The notes: generated from the letters alone by a model not told the origin. A stretch of DNA of 61,410 nt from Vicingus serpentipes (GCA_024103385.1 JAGFIT010000061.1:1-61410), one strand, 5' to 3'. Shown: positions 8,255 through 17,770, counted from the stretch's first letter. A program made the numbers and translations.

Positions 8255-8377
8255 CTCCAAAAAAAGCACCTCAACTTATAATATTCTTTTGAATACCTAA
8301 GTAATGTTTGGAATTGATACAAAGTGTTAATAGTTTTGCACTTCGTTCTTAAAAATAATTATTAGTGCCTTTTGGCA

Positions 8378-8494
8378 TTTATCAAGAAAGGTGGAGGGAC
8401 TAGGCCCTTTGAAGCCTTGGCAACCTTCGTGAAAACGTAAAGGTGCTAAATCCTATTCCGTCCCGATAGCTATTGGGAGCGGAAAAAGATAAGT
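8378..8494 (+). ncRNA. SAM-I (S-box) riboswitch aptamer
   Basis: The core matches the S-box consensus: TTTATCAAGAAAGGTGGAGG, GGACTAGGCCCTTTGAAGCC, TTGGCAACC, then AAGGTGCTAAATCC and closing AGATAAG (8487-8493). P1 is TTTATC (8378-8383) with GATAAG (8488-8493). The variable stem near 8458-8482 carries the near-palindrome TCCCGATAGCTATTGGGA, a dispersed repeat often seen in Flavobacteria. It stands before metH, whose product remakes methionine, so binding of SAM should switch the operon off. Confidence 0.93.
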
Positions 8495-8508
8495 AGAAAA
8501 TATAAAAG

Positions 8509-8546
8509 AAACCCCTTCTGCTTATCTAAAAACAGAAGGGGTTTTT
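8509..8546 (+). terminator. Riboswitch expression platform: terminator with antiterminator in its loop
   Basis: AAACCCCTTCTG (8509-8520) pairs with CAGAAGGGGTTT (8533-8544), a perfect 12-bp stem followed by TTGTTTTG. The loop begins with CTTATCT (8521-8527), the exact complement of AGATAAG (8487-8493), the 3' strand of aptamer P1. Without SAM this pairing would form an antiterminator and break P1; with SAM, P1 holds AGATAAG and the terminator forms. This fits transcriptional control of metH. Confidence 0.85.
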
Positions 8547-8568
8547 GTTTTGTGAAAAACATAATCCT

Positions 8569-8653
8569 TTGTCATAGTGAGCTTGTCGAACTATAGACCA
8601 AGGAAGTATGAAATGAGTTAATTGTTGATGCTTCGACAGGCTCAGCATGACAA
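8569..8653. repeat. Inverted dispersed repeat (GCTTCGACAGGCTCAG type)
   Basis: The left arm TTGTCATAGTGAGCTTGTCG (8569-8588, continuing GAAC) and the right arm GCTTCGACAGGCTCAGCATG (8630-8649, continuing ACAA) are imperfect inverted copies of a well-known intergenic repeat of Bacteroidota. A further arm occurs at 14808-14831. It ends 12 bases before the metH start, so the hairpin falls in the 5' leader. Confidence 0.75.
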
Positions 8654-8665
8654 TTTAAATGATTT

Positions 8666-9655
8666 ATGGCAAATATTAAAGACATATTAAAAGAAAGAAT
8701 TTTGGTGTTGGATGGAGCAATGGGGACCATGATTCAAAGACATTCATTAACTGAAGAAGATTTTCGTGGAGAACGCTTCAAGGATCATCCCTGCTCCTTA
8801 AAAGGAAATAATGATTTGTTGTCCATCACTCGTCCTGATATTATCAAAAGCATACATGCAGAATATTTTGCTGCTGGAGCGGATATAGCAGAAACGAATT
8901 CTTTTGGAGGGACTTGGATAGCTCAAGATGATTACGAACTAGCCTCAGCCGTTTATGACATTAATTTTCAGTCGGCTAAAATTGCCAAAGAAGTTGCGGA
9001 TGAATTTACAGCTAAAGAACCCAACAAACCGAGATTTGTAGCTGGTTCTATGGGCCCAACAACAAAATTAGCTTCTATGTCGCCAGATGTGAACGATCCA
9101 GGATTTAGAAACATTAGCTTTGATGAGTTAGTTGGTGCATTTAAAGAACAAGCAACCGGACTGATTGATGGTGGAGCAGATTTATTATTGGTGGAAACCA
9201 TAACAGACACTTTAAATGCAAAAGCAGCACTATTTGCAATCGATGAAGTGCAAAAAGAAAAGGGAACCGATTTACCCGTCATGATTTCTGGAACTATAAC
9301 AGACGCTAGTGGTAGAACACTTTCAGGGCAAAATACGGAGGCATTTGTAATTTCTGTTGAACATGCAAAACCTTTAAGTATTGGACTAAACTGTGCTTTA
9401 GGAGCTGAAGCTTTGCGTCCTTACTTAAAAACGATACGAGAAAAATCAAACTGTTTGGTAAGTGCCCATCCAAATGCGGGATTGCCTAATGAAATGGGTG
9501 CTTATGACGAATCTCCAGAATTTATGGCTAAACAAATAAAAGTCTTTTTAGATGAGGGCTTAGTCAATATTATAGGGGGTTGTTGTGGTACAACTCCAGC
9601 ACATATTAAAGCAATAGCCGATTTGGCAGCAACCTATTCTCCAAAAAATAATTAA
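8666..9655 (+). CDS. metH: Methionine synthase, homocysteine-binding subunit (MetH N-terminal part)
   Basis: This 329-residue chain is the zinc-dependent homocysteine methyltransferase module of cobalamin-dependent methionine synthase. The zinc ligands are Cys243 (GLNCALG) and Cys306-Cys307 (GGCCGTTP). The N-terminus has the typical [10 protein letters not shown]. In E. coli the same module is fused to the rest of MetH; here it ends at 9655 and the remainder starts two bases later, so the split enzyme must assemble from two polypeptides. It is controlled by the SAM-I riboswitch at 8378-8546. Confidence 0.95.
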   Translation: MANIKDILKERILVLDGAMGTMIQRHSLTEEDFRGERFKDHPCSLKGNNDLLSITRPDIIKSIHAEYFAAGADIAETNSFGGTWIAQDDYELASAVYDINFQSAKIAKEVADEFTAKEPNKPRFVAGSMGPTTKLASMSPDVNDPGFRNISFDELVGAFKEQATGLIDGGADLLLVETITDTLNAKAALFAIDEVQKEKGTDLPVMISGTITDASGRTLSGQNTEAFVISVEHAKPLSIGLNCALGAEALRPYLKTIREKSNCLVSAHPNAGLPNEMGAYDESPEFMAKQIKVFLDEGLVNIIGGCCGTTPAHIKAIADLAATYSPKNN

Positions 9656-9657
9656 GC

Positions 9658-12366
9658 ATGAGTTTACATCCAGATTATACAGGAGATTACGAATACAAAT
9701 GGAAGGATTTACCCTACTTAAAACTAAGTGGATTAGAACCTTTAATTGTTACTCCAGAAGTTAATTTTATTAATGTTGGCGAACGAACAAATGTTGCTGG
9801 TTCAAAAAAGTTTTTGCGTTTAATCAATGAAAAACAATTTGAAGAAGCGTTGAGCATAGCTCGTCAACAAGTAGAAGGTGGAGCTCAAATCATCGATATT
9901 AACATGGACGATGGTTTGATAGATGGAAAAGAAGCAATGATTAACTTTTTAAAGTTGGTGGCAGCTGAACCAGACATTTGTAGAGTGCCTATTATGATAG
10001 ATTCCAGTAAATGGGAAATTATTGAGGCAGGGTTAAAAAATGCTCAAGGGAAATGCGTGGTCAATTCCATTAGTTTAAAAGAAGGGGAAGAACAGTTTAT
10101 TCAACAAGCAAAAACTATTTTAAAATATGGCGCTGCTGTAGTTGTGATGGCTTTTGATGAAGATGGACAAGCAGATTCTTATGAAAGACGTATAGAGATT
10201 TGTGAGAAATCTTACCGAATACTAGTTGATAAAGTAGGTTTTCCTCCTCAAGACATTATATTTGATCCTAATATTTTTCCTGTAGCAACAGGAATGGAAG
10301 AACACCGAAAAAATGCGTTAGATTTCTTTTTGGCAACACGTTGGATTCGTGAAAATTTACCTGGAGCTCATGTAAGTGGAGGAGTGAGTAATGCTTCTTT
10401 TTCGTTTAGAGGAAACAATACGGTGCGTGAAGCAATGCATTCGGCATTTTTATATCATGCTATAAAAGAGGGGATGGATATGGGAATTGTAAACCCAGAG
10501 ATGTTGGAAGTGTATGATGACATTCCTAAAGAATTATTAGACAAAGTAGAAGATGTGTTGCTAGACAGAACTGATGATGCTACTGAACGTTTGCTGGATT
10601 ATGCTGATAACGTAAAAGGAACAGTTAAAGAACAAAAATTAGATTTAGAGTGGCGTAAAGGTTCATTACAAGAAAGAATTACACACGGATTGGTAAAAGG
10701 AAATGCTGATTTTATTGAAGCAGATGCTGAAGAAGCACGTTTAATTGTTGACAAACCATTACAAGTTATTGAAGGGTATTTGATGAACGGAATGGGTGTG
10801 GTTGGTGATTTATTTGGTTCTGGAAAAATGTTCTTACCCCAAGTAGTGAAATCGGCAAGAGTAATGAAAAAAGCGGTAGCTCATTTATTACCTTATATTG
10901 AAGCGTCAAAAGAAGAAGGTTCTAATGCAGGAAAAGTATTGCTGGCAACCGTTAAAGGGGATGTGCATGATATTGGTAAAAACATAGTGGGTGTTGTTTT
11001 AGGCTGTAACAATTACGAGGTAATTGATTTGGGAGTAATGGTGCCTTGCGAGAAAATTTTGCAAGTAGCGAAAGAGCAAAATGTAGATCTAATAGGTCTT
11101 TCTGGTTTGATTACACCATCATTAGATGAAATGGTCAACGTTGCCAAAGAGATGGAAAGAGAAGGCTTTACTATTCCTTTATTGATCGGTGGAGCAACAA
11201 CATCTAAAGTACACACGGCAGTTAAAATTGAAGAACATTACAAAAAAGGGCAGGCAGTTTATGTATTAGATGCTTCTCGCTCGGTAACGGTTGCAGATAG
11301 CTTATTGAGTGATAAGAAAACAGAATACATAAAAGCGTTAAAAACAGAATACGACACCGTAAGAAAACATTACAACAATAAGCAAGTTCGTAAAGAAATG
11401 CTTTCGCTAGCAGAAGCAAGAACCAATAAATACAAAATAGACTGGGATACCTCTAAAATTGTAACCCCTCAACTACTAGGGACGAAACAATTTGAAAACT
11501 ATGATTTAAAAGAAATTGCGGCATACATTGATTGGACTCCTTTTTTCAGAACTTGGGAATTAGCAGGAAAATATCCCAAAATCTTAACTGATGAAGTGGT
11601 GGGTGCTGAAGCAACCAAAGTATTTAACGATGCTCAAAAAATGTTACAGCAAATTATTGATGAAAAATGGCTAACAGCCAAAGCAGTAATTGGTATTTGG
11701 GAAGCCAACACCGTAAACGATGATACTATTGAACTGTATGAAAATGGGAATAAAATTGGACAATTACATCAATTAAGACAACAAGCAAAAAAAGCAGCTA
11801 ATGTGCCTAACATTAGTTTAGCAGATTTTGTAGCTCCAAAAGAAACGGGAATTAAAGATTATATTGGCAGTTTTGTGGTTACCACAGGACACGGAATAGA
11901 AGAACACATTGCTCGCTTTGAAGCTGACCATGATGATTACAACTCCATTATGGTAAAAGCATTGGCAGACAGATTAGCAGAAGCATTTGCAGAGTTAATG
12001 CACGAAAAAGTTCGTAAGGAATATTGGGGATACGATGCTACTGAAAACTTGAGCAACGAAGAGTTAATTCAAGAATCTTACAAAGGAATACGACCAGCAC
12101 CTGGTTATCCGGCATGCCCGAACCATACCTTAAAAACGGAATTGTTTAAGTTGCTAAACGCAGAAGAATTAACAGGAGTAACTTTAACAGAAAGCTTAGC
12201 CATGTATCCAACAGCTGCCGTTAGCGGAATGTATTTTGGAAATCCAGAAGCTAAATATTTTGGCATCGGAAAAATAGAAAAAGACCAAGTACAGGCTTAT
12301 GCTGATGCCAGTAGCTTAACTTTTGAGCAAGCTGAAAAATGGGTGAGTGCTAATTTGAATTATTAA
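9658..12366 (+). CDS. metH: Methionine synthase, folate/cobalamin/activation subunit (MetH C-terminal part)
   Basis: The 902-residue chain carries the remaining MetH modules. The pterin-binding barrel (about residues 25-290) shows [13 protein letters not shown]. The cobalamin cap follows, then the Rossmann B12 domain with base-off ligand His437 in DVHDIGKN and the [13 protein letters not shown] loop. The C-terminal SAM-binding reactivation domain (about 640-900) ends with [12 protein letters not shown] and [18 protein letters not shown]. It starts two bases after the homocysteine module, so the pair is co-translated. A split MetH is common in Bacteroidota. Confidence 0.95.
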   Translation: MSLHPDYTGDYEYKWKDLPYLKLSGLEPLIVTPEVNFINVGERTNVAGSKKFLRLINEKQFEEALSIARQQVEGGAQIIDINMDDGLIDGKEAMINFLKLVAAEPDICRVPIMIDSSKWEIIEAGLKNAQGKCVVNSISLKEGEEQFIQQAKTILKYGAAVVVMAFDEDGQADSYERRIEICEKSYRILVDKVGFPPQDIIFDPNIFPVATGMEEHRKNALDFFLATRWIRENLPGAHVSGGVSNASFSFRGNNTVREAMHSAFLYHAIKEGMDMGIVNPEMLEVYDDIPKELLDKVEDVLLDRTDDATERLLDYADNVKGTVKEQKLDLEWRKGSLQERITHGLVKGNADFIEADAEEARLIVDKPLQVIEGYLMNGMGVVGDLFGSGKMFLPQVVKSARVMKKAVAHLLPYIEASKEEGSNAGKVLLATVKGDVHDIGKNIVGVVLGCNNYEVIDLGVMVPCEKILQVAKEQNVDLIGLSGLITPSLDEMVNVAKEMEREGFTIPLLIGGATTSKVHTAVKIEEHYKKGQAVYVLDASRSVTVADSLLSDKKTEYIKALKTEYDTVRKHYNNKQVRKEMLSLAEARTNKYKIDWDTSKIVTPQLLGTKQFENYDLKEIAAYIDWTPFFRTWELAGKYPKILTDEVVGAEATKVFNDAQKMLQQIIDEKWLTAKAVIGIWEANTVNDDTIELYENGNKIGQLHQLRQQAKKAANVPNISLADFVAPKETGIKDYIGSFVVTTGHGIEEHIARFEADHDDYNSIMVKALADRLAEAFAELMHEKVRKEYWGYDATENLSNEELIQESYKGIRPAPGYPACPNHTLKTELFKLLNAEELTGVTLTESLAMYPTAAVSGMYFGNPEAKYFGIGKIEKDQVQAYADASSLTFEQAEKWVSANLNY

Positions 12367-12805
12367 AAGCTACAAAGGGAAGGAATTCCCCTCTTGAGCC
12401 ATGCCTGCGGCAGGCAGGAGGGGTTAGGGGTGTGTTAAACTGTCATACTCAATGAAGTTTTGTTGAAATTTCAATTTCAAAAAAAAAATGATGTATCTGT
12501 TTCAGGTAGATTCTTCACTGCATTTATTACGAAAAACAAGTTTTTCTATAAATTTTGTTCTGAATGACAATACCGTCTTTTTCCTGATGAAGTGAAGCGG
12601 AAAAAAACCTCTCTGTCTCCCACTTCGATTTTACTCAGTACAGGCTCCCAAGGGGAGAAGTTTCCTCCCTCGAGGGAGGATTAAGGTGGGTGTATTGCAG
12701 CTAACAAATTATCATAAAACGTTTCATTCTCCTTACCTAAAACATCATAGCGTATTTTTTTAATAAACTCAATCGGCACAATTTTAGCAACCCATTTAAA
12801 ACAAT
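12367..12805. repeat. Repeat-rich intergenic stretch with gene debris
   Basis: The gap between metH and the OmpA-like gene carries several dispersed-repeat pieces: a GC-rich inverted repeat GCCTGCGGCAGGC near 12403, a GAGGGGTTAGGGGTGTG segment near 12417, and a perfect palindrome CCTCCCTCGAGGGAGG at 12664-12679 followed by ATTAAGGTGGGTG. Similar segments are scattered in many Flavobacteria genomes. On the minus strand about 12696-12800 is open and reads like a protein C-terminus (FKWVAKIVPIEF, then YDVLGKENETFYDNLLA); it overlaps the promoter of the next gene, so I take it as a decayed remnant. Confidence 0.5.
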
Positions 12806-12813
12806 TACCTTTG
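12806..12813 (+). promoter_or_regulatory. Putative -7 box TACCTTTG
   Basis: TACCTTTG matches the Bacteroidota -7 consensus TAnnTTTG perfectly. It ends only five bases before the ATG at 12819, so the transcript would begin at or next to the start codon. No clear TTTG -33 box is seen at the usual distance. Confidence 0.45.
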
Positions 12814-12818
12814 TTTCA

Positions 12819-14030
12819 ATGTTATTCTCAAAACATATACTCCTCTTTTTGTCTTACGTCTTATGTCTTTTTTCTATAAGCCTAGGACAAAATAACGATT
12901 GTATCAACCTATTAAAACTAACCGATACTATTTATAACTCACCAGCCATCTCTGGTTTTGGTAATGTAAAAGAGTTTTCAGGTAATGAGCTAGAGAATAA
13001 AAAAGCATTTCAAGAAGAAAAAAATTCCATTTGGTATTTAATTACGATGCCTGATAGTGGTACTTTTACTTTTGACATCATGCCCAACAACCCCGATGAA
13101 GATTGGGATTTCTTATTGTATGAGCATAAAAAAATGTTTTGTGAAAGAATAGCTGCTAATAAAATACACCCTATAAGAAGTAATCTTTCACGAAGTGCGC
13201 AAACAGGGTTATCTACTACGGCAAAACAAGAATTTGTTGACGCTGGAATTAAGGAGAATTACAGTAAATTTTTAATCGTTAAAAAAGGAGATCAGTTTGT
13301 TTTAGTGGTGAATAATCCAAAAAAAAATGGGCAAAGCCATACACTTGTATTGCACTATCCTCAAAGAAAATCAATTGTTCCTATCGAAAAAAAAGATAGT
13401 ATTCTTCAACCCGTTGCTAACATTCAATTTAAACTAGCCATTCAATCCGCACAAACTAAAAAACCCGTTGCAGCGGATGTTACCATTAATGGATTTGATA
13501 AAAACCCTATTGTTCTAACAGATATCACCAACTATGAAACCAATTTGTCAAAAGAAACTCACCAAGCTATCATTAATGTTGCCGCCAAAGGTTTTCTACT
13601 TGCTTCAGTCGATATTAAAATATCAAAAAATAAGCTAGCGTTTTATGAAGAAATTTTATTAGAAGAAATGGAAGCAGGAAAAAAGGTGAATCTAAAAAAT
13701 TTACAATTTCATGGCAATAGTCCCGAGTTTTTACCCACGGCAGAAAGCGCTTTAGTTGCTTTATTGTCCTTTATGGAACTCAATAGTAATGCAAAAATTG
13801 AAATTGAAGGACATGTGAATGGTCCTAGGCAAAGAAATTCAAACGATTATCAAGAACTTTCTACCAACAGAGCAAAAGCAGTCATGAATTATTTAATTGA
13901 ACACGGAATAGCTAAAAATAGAATTTCCTTTGTTGGTTATGGAAACACACAAATGCTCTATCCCTATGCAAAGGGACCTGAAGAAATGTCTGCTAACAGA
14001 AGGGTTGAAATTAAAATTTTATCTAAATGA
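12819..14030 (+). CDS. OmpA-family outer-membrane/peptidoglycan-binding protein
   Basis: A signal peptide (residues 1-23, ends SISLGQ) is followed by a beta-rich domain (about 30-190) resembling CUB-like/PKD-adjacent Bacteroidota domains with NPDEDWDFLLYEH. A short carboxypeptidase-regulatory-like segment (about 205-285) comes next. The OmpA-like peptidoglycan-binding domain (about 290-403) shows EIEGHVNG, the helix ELSTNRAKAVMNYLIEHGI and the final SANRRVEIKI. It probably tethers the outer membrane to the wall. The stop overlaps the tsaB start as ATGA, so the two are translationally coupled although their roles are unrelated. Confidence 0.85.
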   Translation: MLFSKHILLFLSYVLCLFSISLGQNNDCINLLKLTDTIYNSPAISGFGNVKEFSGNELENKKAFQEEKNSIWYLITMPDSGTFTFDIMPNNPDEDWDFLLYEHKKMFCERIAANKIHPIRSNLSRSAQTGLSTTAKQEFVDAGIKENYSKFLIVKKGDQFVLVVNNPKKNGQSHTLVLHYPQRKSIVPIEKKDSILQPVANIQFKLAIQSAQTKKPVAADVTINGFDKNPIVLTDITNYETNLSKETHQAIINVAAKGFLLASVDIKISKNKLAFYEEILLEEMEAGKKVNLKNLQFHGNSPEFLPTAESALVALLSFMELNSNAKIEIEGHVNGPRQRNSNDYQELSTNRAKAVMNYLIEHGIAKNRISFVGYGNTQMLYPYAKGPEEMSANRRVEIKILSK

Positions 14031-14722
14031 GTTTAATTCTCGGTATAGAAACATCTACTAAAATTTGCTCTGTTGCACTGTCAGATGGAGATCAATTATT
14101 AGCGTTAAAAGAAGAAGGAGGAGATTACTCTCATTCAGAAAAATTGACACTCTTTATTGAAGAAGTAATGCAACAAGCTGGAAAAACGTTAAAAGACGTT
14201 TCAGTAATTGCCGTAAGTAAAGGCCCCGGCTCATACACAGGCTTAAGAATAGGAGTCTCTGCCGCAAAAGGACTCTGCTATGCATTAGATATTCCTCTAA
14301 TTGCTGTGAGCACCTTACAAGCGATGGCAAGAGGAATGGTTCAACAATTGAATAGAGAACCTAACAACCATTTATTTTGCCCGATGATTGATGCTCGAAG
14401 AATGGAAGTGTATACTGCTTTGTTTGATAGCGAGAATAATACCATTGAAAATATTTCTGCTAAAATTATTGATGAAAATTCACTCTCTACCTACCTGAAT
14501 GATAATTCCATCATTTTTTTTGGTGATGGCGCAGAAAAATGCCAGTCCACTTTGTCTAAAAATAAAAACGCTATTTTTTCTAATCAAGGACTCCCTTCTG
14601 CTCAATACATCAATCAAATTGCATTTCAAAAATTTTTGAATAAAGATTTTGAAGACCTTGCTTATTTTGAACCTTACTACTTGAAAGATTTTATCGCCAC
14701 TACACCAAAAAAGTTACTTTAA
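14027..14722 (+). CDS. tsaB: tRNA threonylcarbamoyladenosine biosynthesis protein TsaB
   Basis: TsaB is the scaffold partner of TsaD and TsaE in making t6A37 of ANN-decoding tRNAs. The 231-residue protein has the ASKHA-fold start ILGIETSTKICSVAL, the SHSEKL segment and the characteristic SKGPGSYTGLRIGVSAAKGL helix. Lengths of 220-240 are normal. It starts within the stop of the OmpA-like gene (four-base ATGA overlap). Downstream are only dispersed repeats before the convergent pdxJ. Confidence 0.94.
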   Translation: MSLILGIETSTKICSVALSDGDQLLALKEEGGDYSHSEKLTLFIEEVMQQAGKTLKDVSVIAVSKGPGSYTGLRIGVSAAKGLCYALDIPLIAVSTLQAMARGMVQQLNREPNNHLFCPMIDARRMEVYTALFDSENNTIENISAKIIDENSLSTYLNDNSIIFFGDGAEKCQSTLSKNKNAIFSNQGLPSAQYINQIAFQKFLNKDFEDLAYFEPYYLKDFIATTPKKLL

Positions 14723-14744
14723 CATAGGTTTGGATAAATAAAAA

Positions 14745-14831
14745 TATTGTCAGTTCGAGTTTAAATTTGAAAAATTTAAGTATCGAGAACAAAATGTTTT
14801 TGTATATCCTTCGACAGGCTCAGGATGACAA
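14745..14831. repeat. Two dispersed intergenic repeats side by side
   Basis: TTGTCAGTTCGAGT (near 14748) and TATCGAGAACAAAATG (near 14781) are the arms of a known Bacteroidota dispersed hairpin. They are followed by CCTTCGACAGGCTCAGGATG (14808-14827), an arm of the same repeat seen before metH. The stretch lies between the convergent tsaB and pdxJ genes and could serve as a bidirectional transcription barrier. Confidence 0.6.
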
Positions 14832-14875
14832 ACCGAAATTCAATTTGAATTTATTTTCTCCAATCCCAATTTACT

Positions 14876-15589
14876 TCAAGCTAAACAAGCTAAGTATTTT
14901 TGAATAGTGCTTTCCAGCCCAAAATAAAGCGCATCCGAAATTAAAGCATGTCCAATGGACACTTCCTGCAAGTTAGGAATACGTTTTTGAAAATAAGCAA
15001 GGTTCTCTAAATTTAAATCATGTCCGGCATTAATTGCCAAACCCAACTCATTAGCCAATTGAGCGGCTTTAATAAACGGAGCAATTGCGACTTCTTTATC
15101 ATCATTAAATTGCTCTGCGTAAGGACCTGTATATAACTCAATTCTATCAGTTCCTGTTTCCAAAGCATTTTCAATATTCACCAATTCGGTATCCACAAAA
15201 ATAGATGTTCTAATCCCCTGTGCTTTAAATTCAGCTATCACTTCCTTTAAGAAATCTTTTTGTTTTAGCGTATCCCATCCCGCATTAGAAGTTAAAACTC
15301 CAGGAGGATCTGGAACTAAAGTAACCTGTTCTGGTTGTACATCCAGTACCAAATTAATAAATGCAGTATTTGGAAAACCTTCAATATTAAACTCTGTAGT
15401 TACTACTGGCTTTAAATCATATACATCTTGATATCGGATGTGTCTTTCATCTGGCCTGGGGTGAACCGTTATTCCTTGAGCACCATACTGCTCACAAGCT
15501 TTAGCAAATTGAACTAAATCAGGTAAATTATTACCTCGGGCATTTCTAATGGTAGCAACTTTATTTATATTTACACTTAGTTTCGTCAT
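14876..15589 (-). CDS. pdxJ: Pyridoxine 5'-phosphate synthase
   Basis: PdxJ condenses 3-amino-1-hydroxyacetone-1-phosphate with deoxyxylulose-5-phosphate to give pyridoxine 5'-phosphate. The 237-residue TIM barrel begins with [17 protein letters not shown], shows the phosphate/substrate region [13 protein letters not shown], the catalytic Glu region EFNIEG, and the late GHDLNLEN and [11 protein letters not shown] segments. Length and motifs are typical. It is divergent from the CBS-domain gene; only about 52 bases separate the two starts. Confidence 0.96.
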   Translation of the reverse strand: MTKLSVNINKVATIRNARGNNLPDLVQFAKACEQYGAQGITVHPRPDERHIRYQDVYDLKPVVTTEFNIEGFPNTAFINLVLDVQPEQVTLVPDPPGVLTSNAGWDTLKQKDFLKEVIAEFKAQGIRTSIFVDTELVNIENALETGTDRIELYTGPYAEQFNDDKEVAIAPFIKAAQLANELGLAINAGHDLNLENLAYFQKRIPNLQEVSIGHALISDALYFGLESTIQKYLACLA

Positions 15590-15641
15590 ACGAATTAGTA
15601 ACTTTGATGAATACTACAAAGGTAAAAACTATTCAATAACA

Positions 15642-16304
15642 ATGATTGCTTCTGAATTAATAACTTATGATATACCTCCGTTAAAGCTATCTGAAACAGG
15701 AGAAAAAGCGTTGGGCTGGATGGAAGAGTTTAAAGTTACTGATATCCCAATTGTTGACAAAGGGAAATACCTTGGTTTAATTCAAGAAGCGGAAATCTTA
15801 GATAGAAATGATCAGGATGATCCAATTAAAAATTACAACCTCAGCTATAGAAATCCTTTTGCTTATGCACACCAACATTTATTCGAAATTATCTCATTGA
15901 TAGTTGAAAATAATATTGATATCTTACCTGTTGTTGACAAAGAAGGAAAATACCTTGGTGTTATCACAATAAAAAGTGTTTTAAACTACTTCTCCAAAGC
16001 AGTTTCTATAGCCAATCTGGGAAGTATCATTACCTTGGAATTAAACATTCGTGATTATTCTTTAGCAGAAATTTCAAAATTGGTAGAGTCTGATAATGCA
16101 CAAATACTAGCTTCATTTATAACTTCTCACCCTGACTCCACAAAATTAGAAGTCACCTTAAAAATTAACAAAACCGAGATTTCTCGTATTTTACATACTT
16201 TCGAACGATTTGACTATGTAATTACTGGTTCTTATAATGAAACAGAATACGAAAAAGATTTAAAAAGCAGGTACGATGAATTTCTGCGTTTTTTGAATCC
16301 GTAG
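15642..16304 (+). CDS. CBS-domain pair protein
   Basis: Translation most likely starts at ATG 15642 (MIASELITYDIPPL), since an earlier in-frame start at 15549 would run into the pdxJ coding start. The 220-residue protein has two CBS motifs (about residues 8-65 and 70-130, with VTDIPIVDKGKYLGLI and IDILPVVDKEGKYLGVI), followed by an ACT-like C-terminal half. CBS pairs usually bind adenosine nucleotides. It precedes a BamA-like gene and nadK, an arrangement found in other Bacteroidota, so a role in sensing nucleotide or NAD(P) state is plausible but unproven. Confidence 0.85.
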   Translation: MIASELITYDIPPLKLSETGEKALGWMEEFKVTDIPIVDKGKYLGLIQEAEILDRNDQDDPIKNYNLSYRNPFAYAHQHLFEIISLIVENNIDILPVVDKEGKYLGVITIKSVLNYFSKAVSIANLGSIITLELNIRDYSLAEISKLVESDNAQILASFITSHPDSTKLEVTLKINKTEISRILHTFERFDYVITGSYNETEYEKDLKSRYDEFLRFLNP

Positions 16305-16321
16305 TTGCTTTTACTTATTCT

Positions 16322-17722
16322 ATGCTCAAGCAAGCAGTTCAACTTTTCATCTTTTTATTATTCTTTCACTGGGGGACACTGCTTATTGCTCAACAAACAA
16401 CCGGGGTTAATTATGTTTCTGAGATTAAAATAATTGGTAACAAAACCACCAAAGATAAAATTATCATAAGAGAACTTCCTTTTAATCAGGGAGACACATT
16501 GCGGGAAACTGAACTGACAAAACAATTAGAACGGGCTAAAAGTAATTTATTAAATACGTTGCTATTTAATTTCGTTACCGTTGAGCCTGTATATTTTGAC
16601 TCTCTTCATATTGCGATTTACATAACCGTAGAGGAAAGATGGTACTGGTGGCCTATTCCCATTTTTGAGGTACAAGAAAATAATTTTAACACCTGGTGGA
16701 TTAACAAAGATTTTGATAGAGCTAACTATGGAATGTTTATCGCTAAAGAAAACTTTAGAGGACGAAAGGAAAGAATTGCTTTTAAGTTTCAAAAAGGATA
16801 TACAGAACAGATAGGATTTAAATACGCTAACCCCTACATTAATAAAAATAGAACTCAAGGATTTACCATTAGTTCTATTTACAGTAGAAATCATGAAATT
16901 AATTACAACACAACAGCTAACAAAATAGATTTTTTCAAATCAGAAAAGCCCTACATAAGGGAAGAATTTGCTTCTCAATTTAGCTATGAATTTCGTCCAA
17001 AACTATATAATATCCATCGATTTTTAATAGACTATCACCATGTGAATCTAGCTGACTCTGTTCTTTTTTTCAACGAAAATTATTTATCCAACGGAAAAAC
17101 TAATTCTCAATTTTTAAGTTTACAGTATTTTTTAAGTAGAGATAAACGAAACTTTAAAAGTTACCCAACAAAAGGGTATTTCTACAGTTTTCAGTTAAAA
17201 CAAGATGGGTTAGGTTTTTTCGATAGTGGAATTAATTCTTTTTATTCAGCTGTCGATTATCGGAAGTTTTTACAATTGACTGAGCACCTTTTTTGGTCTA
17301 ACTCCATACGAGGAAAATATTCATTTTCTACAGCTCCTTATTATTTGCGCTCAGGATTGGGTTTCGGTAGTAATTTAGTAAGAGGATATGAACTATATGT
17401 TATCAACGGAGACCACTATGGCTTGTTTAAATCTCAATTACGTTATGCGATCCTTCCTAATAAAGTATTTAATGTTAATCCCATTCCTTTTGATGAATTT
17501 AATAAAATTCCTCTCTCCATCTATGCTGGTCTATATTTTGATGCTGGGTATGTGGACAGTCCATCTACAAAAAATAATAATTTTTTAACTAACTCCATGC
17601 TTTATGGAGGGGGGATAGCTCTAGATTTTGTAAGTTATTACGACATTGTTTTTAGGATAGAATATTCTATCAATAGAATGAAAGAACATGGTTTGTTTTT
17701 ACATTTTGTAGCGCCTATTTAA
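16322..17722 (+). CDS. BamA/TamA-family outer-membrane barrel with a single POTRA
   Basis: The 466-residue protein has a signal peptide (about 1-24, ends LIAQQ), one POTRA-type domain (about 28-105, VSEIKIIGNKTTKDKIIIREL), and an Omp85-type barrel (about 130-466) with the late LGFGSNLVRGYELY and YAGLYFDAGYVDSP segments. It is much shorter than the true BamA at 21213-23702 and has one POTRA instead of five, so it is a specialised Omp85 paralogue. It may move or insert a specific outer-membrane client. It sits 17 bases after the CBS gene and 48 before nadK. Confidence 0.85.
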   Translation: MLKQAVQLFIFLLFFHWGTLLIAQQTTGVNYVSEIKIIGNKTTKDKIIIRELPFNQGDTLRETELTKQLERAKSNLLNTLLFNFVTVEPVYFDSLHIAIYITVEERWYWWPIPIFEVQENNFNTWWINKDFDRANYGMFIAKENFRGRKERIAFKFQKGYTEQIGFKYANPYINKNRTQGFTISSIYSRNHEINYNTTANKIDFFKSEKPYIREEFASQFSYEFRPKLYNIHRFLIDYHHVNLADSVLFFNENYLSNGKTNSQFLSLQYFLSRDKRNFKSYPTKGYFYSFQLKQDGLGFFDSGINSFYSAVDYRKFLQLTEHLFWSNSIRGKYSFSTAPYYLRSGLGFGSNLVRGYELYVINGDHYGLFKSQLRYAILPNKVFNVNPIPFDEFNKIPLSIYAGLYFDAGYVDSPSTKNNNFLTNSMLYGGGIALDFVSYYDIVFRIEYSINRMKEHGLFLHFVAPI

Positions 17723-17770
17723 GCAGAAACCGATATTAATAACTACCTTCACATTATAAATTTCTTTACC

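Noticed and set aside
8968..9282. 104-codon antisense frame inside metH
   Set aside because: It lies fully inside a well-recognised gene and has no domain likeness; a shadow frame.
12384..12440. GC-rich TTAGGGGTGTG segment as a coding region
   Set aside because: It matches the style of dispersed Flavobacteria intergenic repeats and has no sustained open frame.
15549..15641. Upstream extension of the CBS-domain gene
   Set aside because: It runs into the start of the divergent pdxJ gene and is not like the family.
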